Positions 10,509 to 21,353 of a stretch of DNA of 64,000 bases are shown here, one piece after another. A model generated the notes under the pieces. It made no database searches. It saw only the letters and a list, made by a program, of their open reading frames with translations, and was not told the DNA's origin. Origin of the DNA: Diphasiastrum complanatum (lineage: Eukaryota > Streptophyta > Lycopodiopsida > Lycopodiales > Lycopodiaceae); contig CM055095.1 of NCBI GenBank assembly GCA_029204225.1, positions 31,756,936 to 31,820,935 on the forward strand, in the 5' to 3' direction. Every line of letters begins with the position of its first letter. Positions within the stretch are counted from its first letter, which is position 1. A program made the translations under genes and the position numbers.

Positions 10509-10700
10509 TCAAAAGCATAATGGAATAGATCCTATGCCATCTATCTTGCATTCTCGATCACTAGCTGTGTAGATTGATTTCTTAGAATCATTGCAAGAAA
10601 GTAGATAAGAGAAATAATGCTTGTTGAATGACATGTGGGAACTAGCCCCACTATCAATCCACCATATCTCTTGGCTTGATGTTGGTGTTGCTACCATCAA
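10509..10700 (-). pseudogene. copia protease fragment (inverted segment)
   Basis: The frame starts with WWIDSGASSHMSFN, an intact catalytic DSGA motif, followed by the flap-like SDRECKIDGIGSIPL. The rest of the protease (LYVP/NLLSVGQL block) lies beyond a stop and frameshift near 10400-10508. Confidence 0.85.
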
Positions 10701-11032
10701 GGATGTGTTGAAGGCATCCTCTTCCTCCTCAGAGGCCCTTGTGCAAGATTGCCTTGATCTTCATTCCCTTGTGCATTCTTCTTCTTATAGCATTCGGAAG
10801 CAAAGTGTCCTTTCTTCCCAAAAAAGAAACACTTCAACTTTGCTTTGTTCTTTTGCTTCCCTTTGGAGGTAGATGCTCCATCCTTTGCCTCGGCCTCCTT
10901 GCCTTGGATCTTCTTGTAAGGATGAGACTTCTTCTTTCCTTTAAATGTGAAGTTTGCTTTCTCATCACCATTATGTAGTGATAAGGACCCCATTCTTGTT
11001 TTGAGATGTAGAATTCTACTCTCCTCCGCCAC
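10697..11032 (-). pseudogene. copia gag nucleocapsid part
   Basis: This is a lysine-rich segment with a zinc knuckle CFFFGKKGHFASEC, in which the second cysteine of C-X2-C is phenylalanine. It is followed by KKKNAQGNEDQ and leads towards protease. It is continuous in family order with the gag core at 11163-11597, but separated by a frame break. Confidence 0.8.
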
Positions 11033-11162
11033 AAGAACATTAGCAATTTTTCAATTGATGGAAGTTGGTCTTGAATAACCAAAGATTGAACAAGATCAGA
11101 GAACTCATCTCATAATCCATTCAAGATTACTTGTACTAGATCATTATCTTGGATCTTCTCTC

Positions 11163-11597
11163 CTATAGATCCAATTCTTTGTTCAAGGACTTTATCCTTA
11201 GGACATACTCTTGTCCATTTTCTCCACTTCTCCTCATGCTTTGCAAGATCAAGTTTCTTAGCATAAGCACTCTTGAAGTGTTATTGGATTCATAAATGTT
11301 CTTTAGTGAATCCCAAGCCTCTTTTGATGTGGTACAAGAAGCCACCTCCTTCAAGAGGTCATTGCTTACATTTAACTTCAAGCAATGTAGGGCTAATCTA
11401 ACCCTCTTCTTTAGTTGTTCTTGGGGAGCTTGAGGCTCTTCCTCAACTCCTAAGACAATATCAAAGAGATCATGAACCACTAGTAGTGATTCCATTCTTA
11501 CTTTCCAAATGGAATAGTTTGTGGAAGTTAGTTTCTCACTAGATTCTAACATATATCCACCCATGGATGTCATTTTGAATGAAAGCCTATGAGACAC
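11163..11597 (-). pseudogene. copia gag core (UBN2) with start region
   Basis: The frame opens MSHRLSFKMTSMGGYMLESS and contains the gag hallmark LTSTNYSIWKVRMESLL, then a UBN2 domain (VRLALHCLKLNVSNDLL, KEAWDSLKNIYESN, GENGQEYVLRIKSLNKELD). It would form the capsid shell. The frame breaks at 11163, before the zinc knuckle. Confidence 0.85.
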
Positions 11598-11769
11598 TCA
11601 AAGTTCTCTTGATAACGTGTGATCTAAGATAGATTTCTAGCTTTCAAGAAGCTTCTAATCTCGTCCCAATCAATCCTAGTTCAACTTGGATGATGGTATA
11701 ATAGATCAACTACAAATATCCTAGCAATTCACTCCACAAAGAAATTGATTCTAGTTCAAATTGGTTTGA

Positions 11770-12345
11770 CATTCCACACACACTTAAGATCTGAACAAAT
11801 CGGATTTATATGTTATGTCCACATTCCTTTGGAAACAAGAAGGAAAGAAGATGCAACTTCCTTCAAAGGAATATTTGTAGGCTATAGTGAAAATAGCAAA
11901 GGATATAGGATATTTGATCCTATTTCAAAGAAAGTAAAAGCTAGCAAGGATGTCTTGTTTGATGAATCTCAAAGTTACAAGTTGTCTCCAAATTCGTCTA
12001 ATCTCTTAGGTGATGAAGATCTTGCAACACCCAAGGAGGAGCCTCTTGAAAGTGATCTTTTGGAAGATCAAAATCATGTGCCAAAGGAGCCGAGAAGATC
12101 CACAAGGAGCAAGGCCGAGCCTTCAAGGCTCACATACTTTGAGAAAGGAAAGCAAAGGGAAGACACATCTCCTTCTACCTCTTACTCTTTTCTAACCACA
12201 ATGCTTGAAGAGCCATCATGTTATGAAGATGCAAGTAGATCACAAGTTTGGAGAGATGCAATGCAAGTAGAGTTTGATGCTTTGGTAGATAATCAAACTT
12301 GGAATCTTGTACACCTTCCATATGGGAAGAAGCCACTTGCATGTA
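11770..12345 (+). pseudogene. copia integrase C-terminus, linker and RT start
   Basis: The plus-strand frame reads HLRSEQIGFICYVHIPLETR, FVGYSENSKGYRIFDPISKK and KASKDVLFDES (integrase C-terminal block). It continues into an acidic linker with the family motif PRRSTRSKAEPSRLTYFEKG, and then RDAMQVEFDALVDNQTWNLV (RT opening). It is the other half of the integrase split by the inversion. Confidence 0.9.
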
Positions 12346-12346
12346 A

Positions 12347-13272
12347 GTGATCTACAGATTAAAGTACAATCAAGATGGATGTATAAGTAAGTACAAAGCT
12401 AGATTGGTTGCTAAGGGGTTTCTTCAAACTAAAGGCATAGATTATGAAGAAACATTTGCTCCTGTGGAAAAACTTGTAACCATTAGATTGATCATTTGTA
12501 TTGCTACTTTATTCAAGTGGAATCTCTATCAAATGAATGTGACAAATGCTTTTTTGAATGGCTACTTGGAGTAGGAAATATACATGTTGCAACTCGAGGG
12601 CGTCATCAAGGATGGTAAGGAGGACAAGGTTTGCCAGTTAAGGAAGAGCCTATATGGCTTGAAGTAAGCACCTAGAACTTGGTACTCTAGGTTGCATGAT
12701 TTTCTCTAATCTCTTGGCACTTTGTGGTTAGCTCTTATGACCCTTCTTTGTACATCAAATATAATGATGGAAAGATCATCATTTTAGTAATTTATGTTGA
12801 TGATATCATATTGATAGAAAATGATGGTGAAGACATAAGAAATGTTAAAGTTTCCTTGTCTAGTGAATTGAAGATGGTAGATCTAGGACTTCTTAAGCTC
12901 ATACTTGGAATAGAAGCTATTAGAGGTAGTGATTTTACTTTTATAAGTCAATCAAAGTATGCTACTTCCATTCTTGAGAGGTTTGGCATGAAAGATTGTA
13001 AAGGGATTGACACCCCTATGGAGCAAACTTGTAAAGTTACTAATGACTGTGATGAAGCATCCTTTGAGGACATCGCACTCTTTAGGAAGCTAATAGGCTC
13101 CTTAATCTATTTGACAATCACTAGACCATATTTGAGCTATATTGTAAGCAAGTTAAGTCAATATATTCAAGGTCCCTTGATGCATCATTGGAAAAGTGCC
13201 AAGAGAGTGCTTAGATATGTCTCTTCTACTAGATTTTTTGCATTCTCTATCAAGGATCTAACTTGTACTTGA
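12347..13272 (+). pseudogene. copia reverse transcriptase pseudogene
   Basis: Recognisable RT blocks are YKARLVAKGFLQTKGIDYEE, TFAPVEKLVTIRLII, NAFLNGYLE, SLYGLK, and the catalytic VIYVDDIILI (YVDD) near 12793. Stops occur at 12573, 12664 and 12706, with a frame change between the two large open pieces (12347-12574 and 12724-13272). It would copy element RNA into cDNA if intact; here it is inactive. Confidence 0.9.
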
Positions 13273-13760
13273 GAGCATTTTTGAATTCAGATTTTGCAGG
13301 AGATAAGATGGATAGAAGATCCACAAGTGCATTTGTCACTTTTCTTTGTGGAGGAGTAATATCTTGGTTTTCCAAAAAGAAAGATACAATTTCTCTTTCC
13401 TCTTGTGAAGCCGAGTACAAGACATTGACTTCAACAACCAAAGAACTCCTATGGCTAAGAAGACTTTTGGTGGAGCTTCAAGTGCTAAAGGCTGAGGAGG
13501 TCCCTTGCATCTATTGTGACAATCAAGCTTCTCAACAAATTGCTACCAATCCGATCTTCCATGCTAGAACAAAGCATATTGAGATAGCTCATCACTTTGT
13601 GAGGGAGAAGGTGCAATCCAAGGAGGTTCAACTTCATCATGTGCCTTCATCCGAGTGCATAGCTGATATCTTAACCAAACCTTTGGCTAAAGATTCATTT
13701 TTCAAGTTAAGAAATGCTCTTGGAGTTGTAGATATGTGTACATTAGACTTGCCAAGTTAG
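13263..13760 (+). pseudogene. copia RNase H domain
   Basis: The open frame matches copia RNase H: NSDFAGDKMDRRSTSAFVTF, ISLSSCEAEYKTLTSTTKEL, CDNQASQQIATNPIFHARTK, then HVPSSECIADILTKPLAKDS, ending in a TAG at 13758. It overlaps the RT frame end and is followed by a polypurine tract AGAAGTGAGGAGGAG and the right LTR. Confidence 0.9.
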
Positions 13761-13773
13761 AAGTGAGGAGGAG

Positions 13774-13833
13774 TGTTAAAATATCACTTCCAACTTGTTG
13801 TATCTTGTAGATCTCAAGTTATTTGAGCTTGAT
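13774..13833 (+). repeat. Truncated 3' LTR of copia element
   Basis: The first 52 bases are identical to the 5' LTR start at 8389; after one mismatch homology ends near 13833. The rest of the LTR is missing and unrelated GC-richer DNA follows. Confidence 0.9.
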
Positions 13834-15183
13834 CATACATCAAACTTAACTAACTCGAAGCTTCGTTACAAACGAGTAACATCCATTCCAAGCAAGTCAT
13901 CTGACTTACATCAGACTTAACCAACTCAAAGCTTCGTCACGAGCGCTGGAAGCTAACCTGGCGCCACGCCAGACTGGACAGCCATAAATAGGTAACTTCC
14001 ACCCAACCAATCCATCCAACTCAGCCGACAGGTTAGAGCCCGTTCCCCAAGAGCTTAACCCATTCACGTTCATGCAAGGAACACTTAGAACCACAAGCCG
14101 ACAAATATGGAGACAACCAGTTCCTGAACCGAATGGTCCCAACAACATACCGCTGGCGCCTCGGACCGAATGGTCCCGACAACATACCGCTAGCGTCCCA
14201 GGATACGACCCTCAGCTGCATGCCTGGTCAAAAAGTTTGAAGCGGCCTTACAACTGGCGCTTTTATCGAACACTGAAACCCAGAAGGTAATCAGAGTCAG
14301 TTTAAGGAAAATCCCACTTTATTAATAAATCTGAGAAGGTTACATTTCAAGTGTGTGACCGACCCTAGTCTCCGGGGCGCTGGCATGCCAAGGCGGGCGC
14401 CAAGACAACATTCCAGCAAGGGAAGCTGAGACTTGGTTGGAGCTCGCAACCCGCATTCCCCTATAGTATTGGTGGGATTCGCCACCTCCCCTCATACCAA
14501 GTGCTCTGCCCAGGCTGGTAAAGCACGTTTTCTCTCTCTAGAATTTATTGATCCCCAGACTTCCTTTAATCATGCCTAGATCGTGTGAGGGGAAGATGCT
14601 GCTCTTTCAAGACTACCTGTTGCAGTCGTACTCTTGCTTTTCGGCCTGCTTTGATGTGAGCTGTGCTCTCCGCCCGATCACAGAAGAAAGTTGCCTGTGA
14701 GATGCAGTGCAGTTTTTTTGATCGTAGAAGCAATCTTCAATTTGAAGCTGATATCTGTTGCTATCTATTTCTAGCCAGTTTTGCAATTTTTTTGCAAAAT
14801 CACAATGGATTCCGCTTGTTTCTTGATGGATTTGAAAGTGATGAGTTTAAGGAGTAGTACTTTTGTTTTGTACTCTTGGCAAACAGATGGAATTTCGTTT
14901 GTGTTAGCGTCAATCAAACTTGGAGATACAGGTTTTTGACAATGTAAATGGTTATATCATCTCAAAATTTGAAGCGGAATGGATTTTCGGTTTCACTTTG
15001 ATCTGTTTACATTGTTATATGTGTCATATAATTTTTGAAATGTAGTGTAGAAAATGTGCCGTATAATCATCTTACAAAAATTTCATGTTCTGTTCTTATA
15101 GGCTGGGGGGTGCTCATTCTGGCTTGTTAGGGGCCTGTTTTTAACTCATAAACGGCCAGCCCTGCTCATAACGTAATAATACA
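13834..15183. repeat. Unassigned DNA with short direct repeats
   Basis: No gene is recognised. Two kinds of direct repeat occur: a ~65-bp imperfect pair (CTTAACTAACTCGAAGCTTC near 13853 and its variant near 13918), and a ~38-bp tandem pair around ACCGAATGGTCCC at 14128 and 14165. The stretch to about 14540 is GC-richer than its surroundings and may be an LTR or another repeat. From 14540 to 15183 nothing specific is seen. Confidence 0.4.
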
Positions 15184-15267
15184 TTGGAAAATACTGAATG
15201 GGATGGAAGGACTGGGAGTTCCACACGAGAGAGCAGAGCGCTTAAGGAAGCAGCAGCCGCCGCCGCC

Positions 15268-16218
15268 ATGGCAATAACAAGAGGAGGAGGAGAATTATTA
15301 TTATTAGGTCTACGGAGAGCAGCAGCCATGGCAGTAACAACAGCAGGACGAGGAGAATTATTGGCCCTTTGGTTCAACCATGATCGTCCTCGTCATCGCA
15401 ACTTCTTCTTCTTCTTATTCCTCTCTTCTGATCCTCCTCATCAATCTCTACTCCTCTTGTGCCCCCACCGCATCATCATCAGACCCACAAATGAATACGC
15501 CCTACTCTCATCTTCTTCTACGTCCCTCACTTCTACTGCTCTTCTTCCTTCTCCTTCTGCAGGTCGGATGGACATGACCAGAAAGGAGGCACTGTGGATC
15601 AACAATCGGCTGTATCCTCCCTGGCTTCATGCCAGGCTTCCTGTCATGCTACAATTTCAAGGACAGCAGCCATCCGCATTTTCAACACTTCAGGGCTCGG
15701 GTATGCTTATAGTTATGGTGTACTCTTTTTTATTCACCCTGAGGAGGGAGATGGATTGGCAGAGATGTTTTAAGCCACATCGACAATCCTTAATCATGTT
15801 TTGCCAAAGTTCTGATCCATTATGGTTTACCCTTAGGGCATGCAGGCAGACTAGTTAGAATGGAACAGCTCTGGCAGGAGTTTTTCTCAGATCCATCGCA
15901 GTGGTGGGACAACAGATTTACCAAGGTATGGCTTTTGGACTTATTTCTGGCTTCACTTGCTTTGGCTAATCACCTCTGACTTGAAAAGTTTTAATGCTGC
16001 TATGATATTATGTGTATGAGGCCGATTGGTTATTATGGTCGTTTTCCTTAAGTTGAAGCTATGTCTGTGATCTGTATAATGTTATGCAGAAAAGTCCAAA
16101 GTACCCAGACTTTAAACATAAGAGTACACGTGAGGGCCTATGGGTTGATGGTTGGTTGAATCCCTCCTGGGTAAAAGAAAAAATGGCTTCTATGGCATTG
16201 GGTCATATACTGACCTAG
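15268..16218 (+). CDS. OSB-like organellar protein with PDF motifs, no OB-fold seen (3 exons)
   Basis: Proposed exons are 15268-15700, 15846-15925 and 16090-16218, with GT-AG introns and a continuous frame of 213 codons. The ATG at 15268 lies in a strong context (CCGCCGCCATGGC). Residues 1-100 are Arg/Ser/Leu-rich low complexity, compatible with an organelle transit peptide. Then comes a partial PDF-type motif (TRKEALWINNRLYPPWLHAR) and a full one across exons 2-3 (LWQEFFSDPSQWWDNRFTK, then KSPKYPDFKHKSTREGLWVD, then GWLNPSWV). This is the hallmark of plant organellar single-stranded DNA-binding (OSB) proteins, which act in mitochondrial or plastid DNA maintenance. OSB proteins normally have an SSB-like OB-fold before the PDF motifs; none is visible. 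Alternatively exon 1 begins at 15563 after a pyrimidine-rich TTCTGCAG acceptor, with the OB-fold exon lost or far upstream. Confidence 0.7.
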
Positions 16219-16276
16219 ACCACGATAAATCATGAGGTAATTTTGATGGAAAGACATCTATAAATTCATTTATGAT

Positions 16277-17721
16277 CTAATTTTTCATTGCTTGTTCGTG
16301 ATCTAAACTTATTGAGTTAAGAATTGCAAAAAATTCACATCTATTTGGATGCATTTCAGAAACATCCACAATAGGCATTGCAAATATTGAAAAAACTTGA
16401 TACCGTGAATAATCAAATGCTTCCATTATATTAACTGTAGAAATTTCATCCGATGGATGTACAAAATTGCTATCACATAAAGTAATTACCGTATCACCCT
16501 CCTTGAAAGTGAGAACATGTGTCTCAAAATCAATCATAAAAAAAATGATTTACTAAATAACCATTCATAACCAAAAATTAAATCGGTACGGGCTAGATCT
16601 AAAATATGAAAATTAACTAATTCTCTAAAATCTTAAATCTGCACTAGGAGATTCGACACTTTCACGTTTCAAATTTTCAACTCTGCTCCTGAAGCTAGAT
16701 AAACTCTGTGTCTATGATTGTTGGCTTCAGCTGTTAGAGGCTAAATTTCTACACAAGACGAGAATTAATGAAGTTATGAGTAGAACCATTGTTTAATAAT
16801 ATACTAACTTCTTGATCTTTAATTGTGCTTGTTAACTGAAACAGTTCATTAGACAAAAAAGAAGCAGTACTAAAAGAGCATTCACACTCACAATCAAATA
16901 GGTTAATCTCCAAAGGTTTACCTTTACCTCAAGGGATTTTGATCATTTGTGTTGCAGGTTTCTTTCTTTCCAGACAAAACTTCATCATATTCCCAGTCTT
17001 GTTGCAAATGAAATACAAATTCACCTTTTTAGCCTTGATCAAGGACATATATTTTTTTATCTTCTTCTTTTGTTCGATGATTCCGATGCCACTTGATCCA
17101 ATTTGTCAAAATACTTTGGAGCTCGATTCGGTCCTTGCTTCTTCCCCTTCTTGGTTTTTGAAGTGGTCAAAATTTGTTGAAATTACTTCCTGGATGCCAC
17201 CATTGTGGAATCGTATGCTTTCGCTATCTAACAAGCATCCTCGAAGTTCTGAAGCACATTTCTTCTACATTCATTCTAAAGATCGCCAGACAACCCTAGG
17301 ACAAACTACTAAAGTGCCAATTTAGGATCGAATGATGGAACACGATTTTAGAGATCCACAAATTTCTAGATATAAGAATCTAAGCTCTTACTACCCATCT
17401 TGCAGTTCACGAACTTATGATAATCATTAATCTCATTCACAATTACGAAAGACATCAATTAATGCTTCCTAGGTCGTGGCTTCATTATCAGATCACACCA
17501 CCACGATGAAGCCTTGTCGTGTAGAAACAATACAACACTCGATTTTCTTCTCGCCAGTCCTCGGTAACTTCCAATTTTTTCTCCTTCTTCTCCCCCGAGT
17601 AAGTCTTATGCTGGAATCTAAGATTCGGAGAAGACAATAGTTTCATCTGGTTCAACAGAATCTTCATTTGCTGATCTTGCAAATTATTCCAATGATTCAT
17701 ATCATTGAGCACAGTACTCAA
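16277..17721 (-). mobile_element. Ty3/gypsy gag-protease remnant
   Basis: Minus-strand blocks in order: a gag piece at 17488-17721 with TYSGEKKEKKLEVTEDWREE; a degenerate zinc knuckle ICNKTGNMMKFCLERK near 16970-17010; a retropepsin ILLNNGSTHNFINSRLV near 16750-16800 (N in place of the catalytic D of DSGSTHNFI); and the protease end FLVMNGYLVN plus IDFETHVLTFKEGDTVITL at 16450-16560. Many stops and frameshifts show an old copy. RT is not found below 16277, where the OSB-like gene ends at 16218. Confidence 0.75.
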
Positions 17722-18978
17722 CTATAGCAAATTTGCATGTACAAAGGTATAATAGGATTTGACACTGCTTCCATCTTGAATTATCTAGAATAGGAAATAA
17801 CTAACCATAGTAAATGAATATGTCTATTCTTAATTTTTAGTGAGACACTATGACCAATTCTGACTGGAAATGACTCCAGTATGGTCAAATCACTGATCTT
17901 AGTTCATTTCCTAGATAATTTGAAAAATTACAAAAAAAATTAAAAAATTTGAATTTTCGAAAATTAATTTTTTTTTTACGTAACTTAAAAATTTGACAAA
18001 AAGTACAATCAATATATAGGCAATCAAAATAAAAAAATGGATATATAGTTTGATTCGTAATCTTACTAACATAATGTCAGTCCGGTATGCAAAGCGCACG
18101 ACAAAAACTGTAAATTGTCATTACGGAATTTTTAACATAAAATTCAATTCTATGAATTCCATCAGCCAATATCACTAACCATCAGAGCACATACATATGA
18201 CCACTCAAAACAAATGTAAATCCCTCATGCATAAAATCAACATAATCACCATGCAACAAATCTCAAGTATAGTACATCAAATTAGGAAAAGGATAGACAT
18301 GCAATCAGACTCATTTATGCTTTTGACAATTTTACTCACAAAACTTTCAAATTCTCAAACGAATAACTTGAGCTACAGTGCACCAAATTGGTCATTGTAA
18401 AGCACAATACAGAGGGAGACCAAGTACCTAAGATGCCTTACACTTCAATCAGGTCTAGAGATGCAATATGGGCTGAGAATAAAGATTTTTCAACTTGTGG
18501 GAGGGCAGTTAAGCTAAAAACTCGAGAACAAGGAGACAAGGTCCCCGGCCAAGGGTGAACCCAGTGGAAAAAGAATCCATTTGGTCCAAAAACAAACCCA
18601 AAAAATCTGAGCCCAGGCAAAGAACATATAAGAGTCAGGGCAACGAAGCAGAGAAAACACAACAATTGTGATTGTTTCAGAAAAACTTTAACCAGCAAAA
18701 AGAAAGCTCTGAAGAATAATCCAAACTTCACTGTTACTAATGTACCAAGCAAAAATGATCTTATATATCGTCAAGTCTCAAGTCTCGGGGAACCGTCCAA
18801 GACAGTGATATAAATATAGCACAGCATGTTTGACAATTTGCATACTATTGAAGTACAAAATGGCAGTGTGTCCAGCATTTACCTGAAACCCATAACAGCA
18901 TTGATCCATGTTTAGGAAACAAAATTGCAGGACAGTGATTGTTAAGAATAGTACCTAGTTCATCAATAGAAAATATAG
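17722..18978. other. Unassigned AT-rich intergenic DNA
   Basis: No gene or known repeat is recognised. A 104-codon minus-strand open frame (18438-18752) lacks family features and is probably chance. Confidence 0.4.
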
Positions 18979-19190
18979 TAATGTGTGTGTGTGTGTTAGA
19001 CCTATTAGATGTTGTTGAGCACACAAAAGATTTGGAAACCAAAATAATTTTTGAGTATCATTTTGAAATCAAATACGCATTGCATTTCAAGGGTGTGTGT
19101 GTGTTTGACCTATTAGATGTTCTTGAGCACATATTAAGAATACTAAAAGAAGCTAAATAATTGATGACCATCATTTTCAAATCAAGGTAT
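18979..19190 (+). repeat. Tandem duplication carrying GT microsatellites
   Basis: Two units of about 120 bp each start with (GT)5-8 followed by TTAGACCTATTAGATGTT or TTTGACCTATTAGATGTT and CTTGAGCACA, and contain ATCATTTTGAAATCAA/ATCATTTTCAAATCAA. The repeat units start near 18979 and 19094. The stretch up to the PPR gene end at 19512 shows nothing further. Confidence 0.7.
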
Positions 19191-19511
19191 TATATTTCCC
19201 AAACTAGGGCCCCAAAATTGATTGTTTGCAATGACCCGAGTCTAACAGAGTAAACCAAGAATCAATGATGATTAGTCTTAGAATAAAGTTAGTCCATTGC
19301 AACATCAAAGAAAAACCTCAGAAGCTAAAATGGAGACAGTGGAGGTCAAAGACTTGTATTGTTATCAAAAGACCAATAAGAATACACTCATCAACCATGA
19401 TCATCATTGTGAAGTTAAAAGTGGGTGACAGCCAAGGCTGCCAAAAACCTCCAAACCAAGCCTTCTGTCTGTCCAAATAAGCTAGTTGCAGTTGCTTTTT
19501 TCCACATACCA

Positions 19512-21353
19512 TCACCAATAATCTCCACAGATACAGAAACCATCCTTAAAATAGTGAGATCTGTTTGCATCAATCACACTAATCTCACGACCTACAATCT
19601 TTGAGATGATCTTTGTGGCATTGTGACAGTCACCGCACACCCGAAGATTCTTCTTAATGCGAATAGGTGTCCCAGGAGGCGTGTTGATCAGCCCAAAAGC
19701 AATGGCCAGCTTCTCACTGTGTTGACACAAAGCATTCTCCTTCTCCTCATCCTCCACATCATCGAGCACAAACCTTAAATCAGGTACATACCCTGCCTCC
19801 TTCATCAACCCCACCAATCTATCCAGTTCAGCCAGAATCTCCTTGCTTTGTAGATGAGTTGCATCACCTCCAACAAAGGCATGCACTTTGTTATCAACTT
19901 CAATCCAGCTGCATCCAGGCATTTTTTTCACATCTGCATCCTTCATTTTGTTTCTGATCTTTGTAAACTCATCCTTCCTACCAGCAGCTGCATACATGTT
20001 TGATAGCAGCAAATAAGGTGCAGCATTTTTTGGTTCCAACTTCACGACGCGATCAAAGGCACGTTGTCCTATTTCCACATGGCCATGGTTTCTAGCAGCA
20101 CCAAGCAAAGTCATCCAAACCTCACTACCAGGCTGAATTGGCATTTTGTTGATAAAGAGCTCAGCATCAGGCAAGCACCCTGCACGCCCTAGAAGATCAA
20201 CCATACATGCATAGTGTTCACTGGTTGGTGTGACACCTTGATCTTTACACATGGCATCAAAGGCATAACGACCTTCATCTACTAGGCGAGAATGGGCACA
20301 TGCAGAGAGAACACAAATATATGTGACTTCGTTAGGTTTCGTGCCTTCCCTCTGCATTTGCTCAAACAGAGCAAGAGCCTCCTTGCCAAGCCCATTCTGT
20401 GCATATCCCGCAATCATCGCAGTCCATGCAAGCACATCTCGTTCAGTCATTTTGTTGAATAGTTCACGGGCATCCTCTGTGCACCCGCATTTTGCATACA
20501 TGTCAACAAGGGTGCTTCCTACAATCACATCCGACTGAAAGCCTCTTTTTATGATGTCGGAGTGAAGCTGTTTGCCCTGTTCCAGGGCTGCTAGGCTGGC
20601 ACATGCTTTTAGGAGAAGAACAAATGTGACATTATTTGGCTGCACGCCTTCCTGTTTCATTTGCTTATACAGAGCAAGGGCCTCCTTGCCAAGCCCATTC
20701 TGTGCATACCCCGTAATCATCGCATTCCATGAAACCACATCTCGTTCACTCATGTTGTTGAACAGTTCACGGGCCTCCTCTGTGCACCCGCATTTTGCAT
20801 ACATATCAACAAGGGTATTTCCTATAATCACATCCGACTGAAAACCTCTTTTTATGATGTCGGAGTGGAGTTGTTTTCCCTGTTCCAGGGCTGCTAGCCC
20901 GGCACATGCTTTTAGGACAACAACGAACACAACCTCGTCTGGTGCTAATCCTGTCTCTTGCATTTGCTGAAACAGATTAATAGCCTCCTCACCTTGTCCG
21001 CTATCAGCATATGCTGAAATGATAGCAGTCCACGAATACACATTGTGTTGAGGCATGTTGCTGAATACTTTGTGTGCATCGAGCACACTACCGCACTTGG
21101 CGTACATCTGAATAAGGGTGTTTGCCAAGAAAATATTTGAATCAATTACACTTTGGTCTATGAGGACATGCACTTGCTTGCCCTCCGCTAGGGCTTTCCT
21201 TCTGGAACACCCCTTCAAAAGGCAAACATAGGCGCCAATTGGAGCTTTAGTAGTTTGCTGGACCATAAGCTCCACCATATGTAGGGCCTCTTTCAACCGT
21301 CCCTCCTGACAGAGTTTGCCCACCTTATCACCATTGCAGGAGGAGTCGGGCAC
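19512..21353 (-). CDS. PLS-class pentatricopeptide repeat protein with DYW deaminase domain
   Basis: An uninterrupted 613-codon frame encodes an organellar RNA-editing factor that binds one RNA site and deaminates a specific C to U. PPR motifs fill residues ~40-375; residues 144-244 and 245-345 are two near-identical 101-residue P-L-S modules. E/E+ motifs cover ~376-480 with the PG box MPGCSWIEV at 478-486. The DYW domain follows: catalytic HSE at 545-547, CGDC at 573-576, and HYFKDGFCICGDYW at the C-terminus. All zinc ligands and the canonical DYW end are present, predicting C-to-U activity. The frame has no in-frame ATG before residue 26: position 1 is GTG and an in-frame TGA lies just upstream. 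CCATGCAG at about 21355-21362 could be a 3' splice site, so an upstream exon with the transit peptide is likely; residue 1 is therefore only the window-visible limit. Confidence 0.92.
   Translation of the reverse strand: MPDSSCNGDKVGKLCQEGRLKEALHMVELMVQQTTKAPIGAYVCLLKGCSRRKALAEGKQVHVLIDQSVIDSNIFLANTLIQMYAKCGSVLDAHKVFSNMPQHNVYSWTAIISAYADSGQGEEAINLFQQMQETGLAPDEVVFVVVLKACAGLAALEQGKQLHSDIIKRGFQSDVIIGNTLVDMYAKCGCTEEARELFNNMSERDVVSWNAMITGYAQNGLGKEALALYKQMKQEGVQPNNVTFVLLLKACASLAALEQGKQLHSDIIKRGFQSDVIVGSTLVDMYAKCGCTEDARELFNKMTERDVLAWTAMIAGYAQNGLGKEALALFEQMQREGTKPNEVTYICVLSACAHSRLVDEGRYAFDAMCKDQGVTPTSEHYACMVDLLGRAGCLPDAELFINKMPIQPGSEVWMTLLGAARNHGHVEIGQRAFDRVVKLEPKNAAPYLLLSNMYAAAGRKDEFTKIRNKMKDADVKKMPGCSWIEVDNKVHAFVGGDATHLQSKEILAELDRLVGLMKEAGYVPDLRFVLDDVEDEEKENALCQHSEKLAIAFGLINTPPGTPIRIKKNLRVCGDCHNATKIISKIVGREISVIDANRSHYFKDGFCICGDYW

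Larger units (their letters stand above)
8389..13833 (+). mobile_element. Ty1/copia element with inverted gag-PR-INT half
   Basis: Left LTR (8389-9227), primer-binding site (9228) and leader read on the plus strand. Integrase C-terminus, RT and RNase H (11770-13760), polypurine tract and right LTR start (13774) also read on the plus strand. Between them, gag, protease and most of integrase (11597 down to about 9590) read on the minus strand. The integrase is split at the same homologous point on both sides (NKPNAKDF on minus, HLRSEQIGFICYVHIPLETR on plus), which a single internal inversion of about 2.2 kb explains. The right LTR is truncated after about 60 bp. Confidence 0.85.

Noticed and set aside
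14072-14290. 72-residue plus-strand protein in the GC-richer block
   Set aside because: The frame spans a direct repeat, shows no domain, and opposite-strand frames of similar length overlap it.
20323-20841. Plus-strand open frames opposite the PPR gene
   Set aside because: They are shadows of the minus-strand PPR coding sequence and repeat because the PPR modules repeat.
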